Shown here piece by piece: positions 25,846 through 37,235 of a stretch of DNA of 64,000 nucleotides (the first letter of the stretch is position 1; each line of letters opens with the position of its first letter). The stretch lies in assembly GCA_032622095.1 (NCBI GenBank), contig CP136063.1, forward strand, positions 274,407,426 through 274,471,425. Reading direction: 5' to 3'. The position numbers were made by a program, and so were the translations under genes. Origin of the DNA: Siphonodentalium dalli (taxonomy: Eukaryota > Mollusca > Scaphopoda > Gadilida > Siphonodentaliidae). Under the pieces are notes generated by a model. That model saw nothing but the letters and a program-made list of their open reading frames with translations. It did no database searches and had not been told where the DNA came from.

Positions 25846-27800
25846 TTTATAGAACCCATCTATAGTCACACGGGGCGATCACAAATGTCACCGATACTTC
25901 CTCACAATTAGCGCTAATATGTGAGTTATTATTTCAATTCCCCACCAAAACTAAATCCTAGGTAGCTACCATATATAGGAGTCAACCTGACGCGATATTG
26001 GGAATTTGTCGGGTTTCGTTTCAATGGGGAATCGATTGGTGTGCCCTCTATTGTGGACAATTATTAAGTTAAATAGACGCTATTGTGTTTTGCAGCCGTG
26101 CTTTTGCAGTTATTGATAATTTTGAGTGGGGTTTTGTCCCATTATGGGCACACAGAGAGCACTGCGGTTCATTCACTTCTAATCTGGCTACCAAATATAT
26201 GCGAGCTAGGATTCAGCAAATCCGATCCCGATTTTACGACGTAAAACGCCGTCCCTGCGAATTATTTGGACATTGCGACACCATTTAATGAGTGAACGTT
26301 CATATGGCCACCGGTCATCTTATGTAATCGAACGATCCAAGAAATCTCGTTCGGAAGAACCCGGATTAGGCCGGATATCATCGCTATTATTATGATATAG
26401 AGAGTAATCAATTGGGTGACAACCACCCCCCCCCATTTCGGGGATGGTGGGATGTAATTATGTGTATTTGACGGCCACCCACCCTCGCCGTCAAATCACC
26501 GATCCGAAAAAACCCGTTCAAAAAGGACCTATTATTCCGATTACCCACGAATATTAAATTCGAGAAAATCCCCAATGTGACAAAAATGCATCCCATATTT
26601 ATAGAACCAATCTATATAGTCACACGGGGCGATCACAAATGTCACCGATACTTCCGCACATATGTTCACAAATACGATATGGCCAAATAACCTCACGATT
26701 AGCGCTAATATGTGAGTTATTATTTCAATTCCCCACCAAAACTAAACCCTAGGTAGCTACCATATATAGGAGTCAATCTTACGCGATATTGGGGAATTTG
26801 TCGGGTTTCGTTTCAATGGGAAATCGATTGGTGTGCCCTCTATTCTGGACAATTATTAAGTTAAATGGACGCTATTGTATTGTGCAGCCTTGCTTTTGCA
26901 GTTATTGATAATTTTAAGTGGGGTTTTGTCCCATTATGGGCGCACAGAGAGCTGTACAGTTCAATCATTTCTAAACTGGCTACCATATATAGGAGCCAAT
27001 CTTACGCGATATTGGGGAATTTGTCGGGTTTCGTTTCAATGGGGAATCGAATGGTGTGCCCTCTATTGTGGACAATTGTTAAGTTAAATTGACGCTATTG
27101 TATTGTGCAGCATTGTTTTTGCAGTTATTGAAAGGACCTATTATTCCGATTTCCCACGAATACTAATCCGAGAAAATACCCAATGTGACAAAAAATGCAT
27201 CCCATATTTATAGAACCCATATATAATCACACGGGGTGATCACAAATGTCACCGATACTTCCGCACATATGTTCACAAATACGATATGGCCAAATAACCT
27301 CACGATTAGCGCTAATATGTGAGTTATTATTTCAATTCCCCACCAAAACTAAATCCTAGGTAGCTACCATATATAGGAGTCAATCTTACGCGATATTGGG
27401 GAAATTGTCGGGTTTCGTTTCAATGGGGAATAGAATGGTGTGCCCTCTATTGTGGACAATCATTAAGTTAAATGGACGCTATTGTATTGTGCAGCCTTGC
27501 TTTTGCAGTTATTGATAATTTTAATTGGGGATTTGTCCCATTAAGGGCGCACAGAGGGCACTACAGTTCAATCATTTCTAACCTGGCTACCATATATGCG
27601 AGCCAGGATTCAGAAAAACCGATCGCGATTTTACGTAAAACGCTGTCACTGCGAATTCTTTGGACATTGCGACACCAAATTATGAGTGGACGTTCATATG
27701 GCCACCGTCCACCTTATGTAATCGACCGATCCAAGAAATCCCGCTCGAAAAAGCCCGGATCAGGCCGGATCAGCGTCGCTCGCTCCGGGGATTGGGGAAT
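25846..27800. repeat. Three tandem copies of a 0.6-0.75-kb unit flanking the satellite
   Basis: Copies start at the TTTATAGAACCCATCTATA-like anchor near 25846, 26598 and 27208. Each proceeds through CACACGGGGCGATCACAAA, TTAGCGCTAATATGTGAG, CCTAGGTAGCTACCATATAT, GGGTTTCGTTTCAATGGG and TTTTGCAGTTATTG. Copy 2 is rearranged: a second TACCATATATAGGAG...TTGCAGTTATTG segment appears near 26980-27130, and the unit's right half is missing. Frames of 67-127 codons within the copies have no recognisable motif and are not conserved as frames. Confidence 0.85.
26421..26513 (-). repeat. Lone inverted satellite-like segment
   Basis: Read on the minus strand this contains GATTTGACGGCGAGGGTGGG then TGGCC and AAATACAC, followed by C-rich sequence and a G run. 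These appear in the same order as the 138-bp satellite unit (GATTTGACGGCATGGGTGGG, TGGCC, AAATACAC). It lies in the first flanking unit, in the opposite orientation to the main array, and is strongly diverged. Confidence 0.6.
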
Positions 27801-28290
27801 AATTTTGAACCCGCAATTTTTGAGTTCTCAATTTTTTCCCCATTTCGGGTCCTAATAATTTTTGCAGGAATGACATCGTAAGGTCTCGAAACGCGTTTTA
27901 AACAAACTTTTTTTTTTTTTAAACGGCGGATCGGATTTTAGGATCCTAAAAACAGAATTCCCCAATTTTCGTGATTTTCGGATTCGAAAAAAAACCGGAA
28001 GGCGTCTTTTGCCGGCAAATCGGTTTCTCATCCCCGAAAGAGCTATCGAAACTCTTTCGAATGACGCTTTGACCTGAATTTATAGAATCCGTTGGAGGTC
28101 CTCTATATAACGGAAAACGCGACCACTGTTATTTGGGACCTCACTCCGATGCCGATTACATATACCGAATTTAATTCAAAATAGATAACCCAAGACTGAG
28201 ATACATGTACATACCCGGACGTATTACGCCCGTTCCCATCGAGGGTACCTTATGTGTTGTTGTCCTTATCTGGTTATTTTATCATGTGGT
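27801..28290. other. Stretch with homopolymer runs, no gene recognised
   Basis: T and A runs lie near 27907-27921 and 27985. Nothing here matches a gene or a repeat I can name. Confidence 0.4.
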
Positions 28291-28293
28291 CAG

Positions 28294-28727
28294 TTCTTAA
28301 GTGGTTATAATTTTATATTCAAAGTGGGTACAGGTAGAACTTGAGGAAAATGTGTGAGAGGATATCATAAGTGGTACAGTGCAAATATGACCATGTCTTA
28401 AGTGGTTATTAATTTCCAACACCATATTATTGCTAAGGCCAAATGCTTGATATCAAAATTTATATTCAGCAAAAGTATTGAGTTTTTTCACCAGAATGTT
28501 ATTGATCTGATATTCTGTCTGAAACATAGAATAGATGCAAACTTATGTGGTCCATTTCTGAGTATTTATTTTAATAGTTCTGGACCAAGTTATGTCTATT
28601 ATGTACCACACAAGTCCAAGTTCGGTATATATTGGACAAAATATGACGGTGGTATCAATTTGAGGCTACACACAAACCACTTCGGGACATAGTTGATGGG
28701 TCCATATTAAGTTGTAACCACTTAGCA
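28294..28727. repeat. Possible MITE-like element with AAGTGGTTA ends
   Basis: CTTAAGTGGTTATAA near 28295 and CTTAAGTGGTTATTAA near 28395 face a reverse-complement TGTAACCACTTAG near 28713. Further AAGTGG words lie between. The inverted match is short and I cannot define a target-site duplication, so limits and nature are uncertain. A 96-codon frame (28402-28692) inside has no recognisable motif. Confidence 0.3.
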
Positions 28728-28739
28728 AACACGTTTCAC

Positions 28740-29270
28740 CTATAAGCCCTCACATAACATACCACATAAGATAACAATTGCAAGTGCGGACACACATATT
28801 GACCGACATACTGTACGGTAGACAGGCAGAAGGAGAGTCAACCCAACATACTTCCCATTTGAAATGAACAGTTAATTTGTTATAATAGAACTGCATGGGG
28901 AAATTAAATGTTGCTGAAACTCGATATTAGCTGGGAGTTAACTGTTAAGATTGGGAATTTGAGTTATGTCGCTTGAACTGCGATTCCGTTGTGTTACTGC
29001 GAGTCTGTGTTAAAACTAGAGTTATGCATCCTATGATTAAAACGAAATTGCTGCCTTTGCGACCAATACAATGGGTGGTTTCGAAAACATACTATAACTG
29101 TGAACATGTAGAAGAATATGAGACAAAGCGTTCGCTGTTGTGATAATTTAAACTCCTGTCCAAGTTTTCACAAGCACGAACTAGTTTACTTTTCTTATGC
29201 CAATTTTCCGGTTACGTTTTTCTTATCAATAGCAGTTTGATTCTCGGAAATAAGTGTACCATGTTTTTAA
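28740..29270. other. AT-rich stretch, no gene recognised
   Basis: Nothing here is supported as a gene, RNA or repeat. Confidence 0.4.
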
Positions 29271-29276
29271 CTTTGG

Positions 29277-29718
29277 TCACGACAGTCGTGATAGCGGATA
29301 AATTGTCTTCAATTTCAGCATAGCGCAGGGATACTCCACCAAAATTGAACGTTCGAGGAAGGCGAACTTCTTTGTGAACTTGACCGTGAGATATCGGTTG
29401 AAGGTTTCTGTAAAATATATGACCTCACTCAACCATGGTATCTCATGTTCACGAAAGGGCCACCATCGTCGGGTAAGTATTGACCACATTATAGATCGTG
29501 CCATGAATCTCTACCCCGGCTACGCCCATAGAATCATATTCCATCAGTTCGAGACATGGCAACTGTCTGAGGTTCTGTATAATATGATCGTACGTGACAC
29601 GTAATGGAGCAACCACCAAGTTGATCATTAAGTTCAACGTTACAATAATTATATGATGTACCATACAGGGTACTGCATGTGTTACACCACTCGGAGAAAT
29701 GTCTGTGTCGTCACACAA
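29277..29718 (-). other. Two overlapping unassigned frames, possible broken coding remnant
   Basis: Two minus-strand frames overlap: 29718-29449 (89 codons) and 29504-29277 (75 codons). Both use codons rich in C or G at the third position compared with the AT-rich surroundings, for example the run encoding LTVKFTKKFAFLERS. Together they could be a frameshifted exon or element ORF, but I recognise no domain. The upstream end runs into the foldback element at 29665. It may equally be non-coding. Confidence 0.2.
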
Positions 29719-30187
29719 ATACCATGCTAGAACTTAGATTAATATATTCGTAATCGTATATAGTCACCAATAGCCGGGTTACTACGGTAGTAACGGACAT
29801 TGCCGATCTAGTGAACTATTCAACCCCATCATTGAAATCATGGTTATGATCAGTCCAAACATATGAGTAAAGTTCGAACATAAGATAATAATAGCTGAGA
29901 ACCTGGTGTGAATTTAACTGTGGAGGGGCCTCAAGCATAACTACCCCTGCACGTCAGAAAAGAAAAGTAGCTTGAGGATGGAAGTGATCCATCATCCCAC
30001 AGTGAAATCAACCAGGCCTGTTGGGTTTGAATAGTTCACTAGATAGGCAATGTCAGGTACTACGGTAGTAACCCGGCTATTGGTGACTATATACGATTAC
30101 GAATATATCAATTCAAGTTCTAACATGGTATTTTAGTGTGATGACACAGACATTTCTCCGAGTGGTGTAGCACATGTAGTACCCTGT
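29665..30187. mobile_element. Foldback-type inverted repeat, arms ~160 bp, loop ~196 bp
   Basis: The left arm (29665-29826) and right arm (30023-30187) are about 90% reverse-complementary. Shared blocks include ACCACTCGGAGAAATGTCTG, TATTCGTAATCGTATATAGT, CACCAATAGCCGGGTTACTA and CTAGTGAACTATTCAA. The spacer holds a weaker nested inverted match (ACCTGG...CTGTGG with CCACAG...CCAGG). There is no coding capacity. It could be a MITE or foldback transposon. No target-site duplication was identified with confidence. Confidence 0.8.
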
Positions 30188-30267
30188 ATATACATATACA
30201 TATATATATATCACAGCAGAAGTTTCCTTAGAATTAATGGATGGAAATGGAATGCCTCTAATATTTG

Positions 30268-30670
30268 TATTATTTGAGTCGGACATAGATTACCTTAGCT
30301 GCAGGCAATCAATGCAATACGTGTAAACTATGTAGAAAAAGAAATTATTGAATAAAGTGTAGTGAATATGATGCGTCACTTTAATATTTGAGTCGGACAT
30401 AGCTTACCTTACCTGAAGGCAATCAATGCAATAAGTGATGTAGAATCAGATATTATTGAATGAAGTGTAATGAATATGAAGCGTCATTTTAATGCAATAT
30501 CGATTGGGAGGAAGAGAAATGTCACTTTAATAGTTAACAATGATATACATATATAATTATAGATTATCTCCATTGAAGACGATCAATGCAATGACCAGTG
30601 TAGAAATGGAAAAAAAATGTTGCCTGAATGAATCGATGTGTGAACATAAAGTCTCACTTTAATGAAATGT
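30268..30670 (+). repeat. Tandem repeat, ~3 diverged units of ~115-160 bp
   Basis: GAGTCGGACATAG(A/C)TTACCTTA, GGCAATCAATGCAAT and GAATATGA(T/A)GCGTCA(C/T)TTTAAT recur near 30278 and 30392, with a more diverged copy near 30560. A related TGTGTCGCTTTTAATG word reappears near 32334, beyond the next repeat block. Confidence 0.6.
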
Positions 30671-30884
30671 TGAGATGATGGAATCAACGATGAATTTGCA
30701 ATTTCTGTAATGATGAAATTGGTTCACATACCGGTATACATGTATATGCAGCTGAAAATGTGAATTGACTGAAATGTAATTATGAAAGTGTCAATGACAC
30801 TGTAGCTCAATGAGGAAAGGGAATAATTTCATGTGTTACAGTTAATGGAGCGATTAGGAATGTGGAAAGTTGAAAGGCCTAGTT

Positions 30885-32290
30885 ATGCAAAGATTAAAAT
30901 CCAAGATGGCAGCGACAGCCATAGTTTTTTTGCCAAATGACACAAAAAAGACTCCTTCCTATTTACATGTCATTGTTAACATCCTTCACAAATTTCATGA
31001 TGATCCGACAAAAGATACGACCTGTAGCCCGTGTCGAAGGATTTAGTCGTGTATAGAGTAAAATACAAGATGGCTGCTGGCAACCAGGTTTCTTGGTTGA
31101 ATTCAAAATGAACCTTTTCCCATCTACATGAAATTGTTAACATCCATTACAAATCTCATGATGATTGGACCAAAGATTCGACTTGTAGCCCTTGACAAAG
31201 AATTTAGTCATGCAAAGAGTATAATCCAAGATGGCTGCTGGCGGCCATGTTTTTGGCCAAACAACCCCAAAATTACTCATTTCCCATCTACATGTCCATT
31301 TTAACATCCATGACAAATTTAATAATGATCCGACAAAAGATACGACCTGTGCCCCGTGCTAATGGATTGAATTTTGAAATCCAAGATGACCGCTGCCGAC
31401 CATGTTTTCTGGCCAAATGACCCCAAAATGACTCACTCCCATCCACATGTCAACATCAACATTCATGACAAATTGCATAATGATCTGACCAAAGTAAGGA
31501 CCTGTAGCCTGTGCCAAAGAATTTAGTCATGCAAAGAGTATAATCCAAGATGGCTGCTGGTGGCCATGTTTTTGGCCAAACAACCCCAAAATGACTCGTT
31601 CACATCTACATGTCCATTTTAACATCCATGACAAATTTAATAATGATCCGACAAAAGATACGACATGTGGCCCGTGCTAATGGATTGAATTTTGAAATCC
31701 AAGATGACCGCTGCCGGCCATGTTTTCTGGCCAAATGACCCCAAAATGACTCATTCCCATCCACATGTCAACATCAACATTCATGACAAATTTCATAATG
31801 ATCTGACCAAAGTAAGGACCTGTAGCCTGTACCAAAGGATTTAGTCATGCAAAGAGTAAAATCCAAGATGGCTGCTGGTGGCCATGCTTTTTGGTCAAAC
31901 TACCCCAAAATGACTCGTTCACATCTACATGTCAATGTCATCTACATGTCAATAGCGATGACAAATATCATAATGATATGACCAAATGTACAACCTAGAG
32001 CCTGTGCTGAAGGATTTAGTAAAGTAAAATCCAAGATGTATTTTGGCCGAATGACCACAAAACAGCTCGTTCCCATCTACATGTCATTGTTAACACCAAT
32101 GACAAATTCAATCGATTTAATTTTGAAATCCAAGATGGCTGTCAGCCGCCATGTTTTTTGGCCAATGACCCAAAATGACCTGTTCCCATCTACATGTCAA
32201 TGTCAACATTCATGACAAATTTAATAAAGATCAGACCAAAGGTACGACATGTAGCCCGTGCCAAAGGAAATTGTTGACGGACACACACAT
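30885..32290 (+). repeat. CCAAGATGG tandem repeat block, ~9 units of ~160 bp
   Basis: The anchor ATCCAAGATGG or ATCCAAGATGA recurs near 30900, 31065, 31225, 31380, 31545, 31697, 31863, 32029 and 32129. Between anchors the same words recur: GGCCATGTTTTTTGGCCAAA, ATGACTC(G/A)TTCCCATCTACA, GACAAATTTCATAATGATC and ACGACCTGTAGCCCGTG. Unit spacing is 100-166 bp. The block ends at TTGTTGACGGACACACACATG. It is non-coding. Confidence 0.85.
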
Positions 32291-32399
32291 GCACATATGG
32301 ACGTCGTTGAGCTAATAATGAATATGTGATGTGTCGCTTTTAATGAATTGGCAATGACAGCAGTATGGAAACGGTCACTGCGGTGGAGTTACGATACAT

Positions 32400-34100
32400 G
32401 CCGTTAGGTTATGATACACGGTCTACAGCCCTACAGGTATTAGCGGGTTGTCACACCAGACGTTGAAGAAAATTATGATATACTAGTATGTCCATGAGGA
32501 TCTTTTTAAAGATTGGGTAAGTGTTGGCGCTGGGTATAGCTGTTAAAACATCCGTTAAAACCGCCATAAACAGAATTAATATTATAAACAAACCTTGTTC
32601 TTATACCAATCATAAATACATGTATCATATTAATTTCAGCATGTTGTTATGTTAGTACTTTGTGTTACATTGTATGTAAGCAAACGTCATCTTATGTAAA
32701 CAAACAGTACATCTACATGTATGTAAAGAGTATGCGATAAGCAAAACACTCAACACCGAGTAGACCCACACTGCATATACATGTATATGAAATTTTGTTA
32801 GAAATACCACCGTTATTTCACGCCTTTAGATTAGGCTAATTTGGGGCATTTTGGGGGACAGCTGTGATAGGTTTGAGTGAGGGGGTACCCCCTTGTGACT
32901 ATTGGGGGTACTTTTTAAAGTAAACCTAAAATGGGGGCTGTCTGGTTGTTCTGAAGCATATGAAAGATGAAAGAAATGAACCAATGGCCCCCATATCATT
33001 TCCTGGCAACTTGGGCTTATATCAGCATTCAGCAAGTTATGTTACATGTACCCTTATATTTTCAAGTTTTGTAGGTCACAATTTATTGAATATTGGGAAT
33101 ATTGGATCATTTGACATCAACAAAGCCATTTTATAGATGTACGGTGCTTGAAAGTTCACCAAGCAGTTCACCAAGCAGTTCACACTGATCATGGGTATTT
33201 CCAATTAAAATTTAATTTAATCCAAGTTAAATCGCATAATCAAAGTAATTAATGGCTGAACATCACCAACTTCAACTGTGGAATCTGACCCAATGCCTCC
33301 CATACAGAGAGGCCTAAGCTGAATGAGGTTCCCAGAGGGTGAAATTGGTGCTGCTAGCCCTCTGGGGACCTCATTCCGCAAATGTCAGTCACACTAAATT
33401 CAGACTTGGGGACCGCCCACCTCTAGTTCTATTGAGAATCATATATTAACCCTTCATTTACTAAATGCTTATTGACAAGTAGATGTGGTGGGAAGTGTTC
33501 AGATAAAGTCGTTTGTTGAACTTTTCTGAACATTTCCAACCAATTAATAGATATCCTTAGAACTACACATGTACATGTATGTATTATCTGTTAGTCTGTT
33601 GTCATCTGCTTGCATTTCTTGAACACCCCTCTGAATGAATAATAGATCATTCAAATAAATTCTTTTTTTACTTGGTGGGAGAATCCATTTAGTAAAGAAA
33701 GGGTTATATCAGATTTTCGCTAAGACAAGGCAGCAATGATTCATAGCCCCTACAATTCAGTGGAATCATGAACTTATTTACAACATACCACATTACCGGT
33801 ATAGCCATTTAATAAGCTGAATCTCCGATTTTGGTGTTGAATGGGTCACCATGAATAACTCTCAACCTAATCAATCACCACGGTGTTTTGCTTATCGCTC
33901 ACTATTTACATGCTGTATATATACAAACGCTCCGCTCACACAAAGTGTTTTGCGGAAAATAACGCATTCTTAATATGATCATTATTCTACATGTATACTA
34001 TTAGGATATTATTGAGGAAACTTTCATAATTTGGTAACTGTTATTTCTAAATTATTACTTTAATATTACATGTACATATGTACATGTACACATACATGTA
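32400..34100. other. AT-rich stretch with a distant inverted repeat, no gene recognised
   Basis: GCGATAAGCAAAACAC near 32734 faces its reverse complement GTGTTTTGCTTATCGC near 33882, about 1.1 kb apart. ACATGTA words are frequent. No frame with a recognisable domain is present. Confidence 0.45.
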
Positions 34101-34106
34101 TACCGG

Positions 34107-34718
34107 CAGACTTTCATTTTTAGAAAATGTAGCCGCGCAGAGTCCCACTCGCTGGGTTTCGGCCAGGCGCGCGGTTTCTATCAAGATAAAATAAACAGAG
34201 GAAATACATTCATAAATGCGCGTAAATTGAATTTGTTTACTCACGATCGATGTCCAGTGAATCTCTTTGATGGTTTAACACTGCTTAATCCACTATCCAT
34301 AAGCACAAGTGAATGTTACACACTATGTTTTATATTCTACATGCTCCTATATTAAATGTAATTCATAATAATTAATAAGGAATCAATTTAATACTCAGAT
34401 TCCAAGCTGACAGAATAAATATCAACATCTCCCGGCCACGTGGTCTCGATTTAATGTTCGAGGAATTTATGTGACGTCATAAGCCATACCGGTACATAGA
34501 AATTTATTTTTAGCTTCGAATCATTCAGTCTCAGACAGATAGTGCATTTGACACGTCACACCGTGTGACCTCGTCTGGGTAGACACTGATAATAGCGTTT
34601 AATATCAGGTTCGCTCTCTGTATTTGGCCTAGGTGCGCAATCGATCGCTCGCTGGTTTTCAGTTTTAGCCGTGCGATGGTGCGCAAGAGCGATCGCGCGC
34701 CTCAAAAATGAAAGTCTG
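34107..34718. mobile_element. MITE-like element with 15-bp TIRs and TACCGG flanks
   Basis: CAGACTTTCATTTTT at 34107-34121 is perfectly reverse-complemented at 34704-34718. The hexamer TACCGG sits directly outside both ends (34101-34106 and 34719-34724), as expected of a target-site duplication. The element is 612 bp with no coding capacity, so it would be non-autonomous. TACCGG-like words are common in this DNA, so the flanks alone are weak evidence. Superfamily not assigned. Confidence 0.6.
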
Positions 34719-34796
34719 TACCGGTACACTTAGCTGATGTGCCTGACTTCATTCGGGCTCTTTAGGGAACAACGTTGCCAACCGGTATACATGTAC

Positions 34797-34883
34797 AATG
34801 TATGAGTATATATCGAGGTCGCTCAAGGACACAGTCGCATATGAAATTGGACCCACCCATATAGTTCCCGAGATCAAAGTAGG
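34797..34883 (+). repeat. ~80-bp repeat, left of the LINE
   Basis: It matches 38686-38767 through ATGAAATTGGACCC(A/G)CCCAT and GATCAAAGTAG. The two copies flank the LINE in the same orientation, at roughly 75-80% identity by eye. Confidence 0.6.
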
Positions 34884-34927
34884 CCTTTGGTACAGGAAAG
34901 ATAACTCTAATGATTTCAAGCTAATCT

Positions 34928-35599
34928 ATGACGGGTAGAATTAGACTGGGTGAACTTCAGAGAGATGAGTCGTATGATTTTGCTCGATTGTTTACAGGGT
35001 CGCAACACGATGATGACAATATGCCGGCCCCCTCCCCATACAATTTGATTGATCATCGGTGCGATTACGTTACTCCATCGCAATTGAAAGAAAATATTAC
35101 TTCTCGCGAAAATACCCTATCATTTTTAGGACTTAATTGTCGAAGTTTAACGGCGAATTGGGATACATTTGTAGATCTTTTATCCGACATTCAGCAATCG
35201 GGAAAATATACCACTGCGATAGCCTTAAGCGAAATATTCAAAATTAAAACTAAGTTCACTCTTCCTGGATATCACGAATTAATTTACAATACACGACCAG
35301 TTGATGATGACGATAGGGGTGGGGTGGGCATATTCTTAAAAGATGATTTATCGTATAGAATACGTACAGACCTGTCAATCTTCATCCCCCACGTGATCGA
35401 ATCACTATTTGTAGAAATCGACACTGGTAAAAATGCTTCCTATATTATGGGATCAGTGTATAGGCCAAACACAGCCCCGTTAGCGGATCTTGATATATTT
35501 ATAACTAAAATGACTGAAATTGTTGGACAAATAAGTGAATCGGGGAAGAAGGCTTACATTTTAGGTGACTTTAATCTTGATGTTGATATCGAGTCATAA
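34928..35599 (+). pseudogene. LINE ORF2, endonuclease amino-terminal part
   Basis: This is a 223-codon frame. After a short lead (about residues 1-60) it shows the signature order of the APE-like endonuclease of LINEs: the GLNCRSL strand near residue 70, ALSEIF near residue 100 (the catalytic Glu region), RGGVGIF near 135, GSVYRPN near 180 and GDFNLDV near 215. The domain is cut off by a stop right after GDFNLDVDIES. Its remaining motifs continue in the next frame from about 35583, so a 1-bp frameshift is the simplest explanation. In an active element this domain nicks target DNA for target-primed reverse transcription. The start codon chosen is the first ATG of the frame and is uncertain. 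Confidence 0.85.
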
Positions 35600-37235
35600 A
35601 AAAACTAGCAATTTTATCGACACTATGTTCGACAAGGGATTTATGCCGGTAATAACAAAACCCACACGAGTTACCGAATACTCAGCTACTCTAATTGACC
35701 ACATCTACACCAACAATCTTGTATCAGAAGCTCATTCAGAAATTATTTTAACTGATGTTTCAGATCATTTTGCAACTTTTTATGCTGAAAAAAGAAATTC
35801 GATACCTACGAATACGAGACCACAGAAAACTTGGGAAAGAATAATGAATAGAAGTAACCTCATGAAATTTAAACAAATTCTGGCTGATCATGACTTCACT
35901 AGTATATATAATTCACAGTCGACAAATGAAGCGTATGACAACTTTATAAACATATATACAACTGCATTCAATGCAGCTTTTCCACTCAAACTATCCACTA
36001 CACCGAAAAAATATGTAAAAAAAGAACCGTGGATGACCAACGGTATGATCTGCTCTTCTATCAAAAAGAATAAATTATATGCAAAAAAACTCAAAAATCC
36101 AACTGAATATAATATAACTGAATACAAAGAATATTGTAAACAATTTAACAAATTGAAGAGAAAAAGCAAAGCAGAGTACTATGCCAAAACTTTATCAGAA
36201 CACCGATGTAATATGAAGCGAACTTGGGTTATTTTGAAAAAATCACTTAAACTATCAACGAGCTTTTCACAGATTCCACAGAAACTTATGCATAACAACC
36301 AAGAATTCACAACACCAGAGTCAATCGCGAAAGAGTTAAATGACTATTTTGCCAACATTGGTCAAACAACGAGTGATAGCGTTCCAATCGGCAATGGAAA
36401 AACGTTTTCGTCATACCTATGCAAAGAAAACCCAAAAAATATGTTCATATTCCCAACCGATCTTGAAGAAATTATAAAAGTAAGCGAAAGCATCGCCCGC
36501 AAAGGTAGCACCGACATCGATGATCTCTCAACAAAATTAATGAAAAATACTATTCACGAAACGGCAACAGTCCTTACACATATATTCAATCTTTCATTTA
36601 AAGACGGCACATTCCCCGAAAAAATGAAAACCGCAAAAATTGTCCCTATACATAAAGGCGACAGTAAAGAAAATATTGCAAATTATAGACCTATTAGCAT
36701 ATTACCAGTCTTCTCAAAATTAATCGAGAAAATTATTCAGAATAGATTATTCTCTTTCTTGTCCAAACATAACATTCTACATAATAACCAGTTTGGTTTT
36801 CGAAAAAAACACTCTACCATCCATCCACTAATGCAACTTTTACATTACGTGGCAGAGAAAAATGATCAGCCAACTAGAGATTCAACTGTGGGACTATTTA
36901 TCGATCTGTCTAAAGCCTTTGACACAATAAGTCATGAAATACTTTTAGCCAAACTCAATCACTATGGAATTCGTGGGATAGCGAACGAATGGTTTTCAAG
37001 CTATCTCAGGGACAGACGACAATATGTTGAATTTCTTGGTTCAAAATCGCACTTTAGCCCTATCACTTGTGGAGTGCCCCAGGGGTCCATCCTCGCACCG
37101 ACAATTTTCCTCTTGTACGTTAACGATATGCCCCGCAGTACATCATTAAAATTACTTTCATTCGCCGATGATACCACTATATATACATCAGACCATAAAT
37201 ACGACCGCCTTAAAAAAAAATCAACGAAGAACTAA
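35565..37235 (+). pseudogene. LINE ORF2, endonuclease end plus reverse transcriptase
   Basis: The 556-codon frame overlaps the previous one. Real similarity starts near residue 7 and completes the endonuclease: TKPTRVTE, TLIDHIYTN near residue 45 and SDHFATF near residue 65. A linker follows. The reverse transcriptase then has IVPIHKGD and NYRPISILP (about 360-375), FGFRKKHST (about 410), FIDLSKAFDT (about 445), GVPQGSILAP (about 502) and SFADDTTIY (about 530). FADD replaces the more usual YADD, a variant known in this LINE group; both catalytic Asp are kept. The frame is lost at a 9-A run near 37210, a typical slippage site. It is best viewed as a recently broken retrotransposon polymerase. 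Confidence 0.9.

Noticed and set aside
10333-25869. Many long open frames on both strands (up to 315 codons) with recurring VKSVEILTVLENGPYP-like peptides
   Set aside because: The repeat length of ~138 bp is 46 codons, so one stop-free unit frame gives long frames automatically. Frames are broken by unit indels, occur on both strands, and match no protein domain I know.
26085-27881. Frames of 67-127 codons in the flanking tandem unit (MDAIVLCSLAFAVIDNF...)
   Set aside because: The frames are not kept consistently among the three copies, and none has a known motif.
28402-28692. 96-codon plus-strand frame
   Set aside because: Composition is plausible for a protein, but there is no recognisable motif and the setting is a possible MITE.
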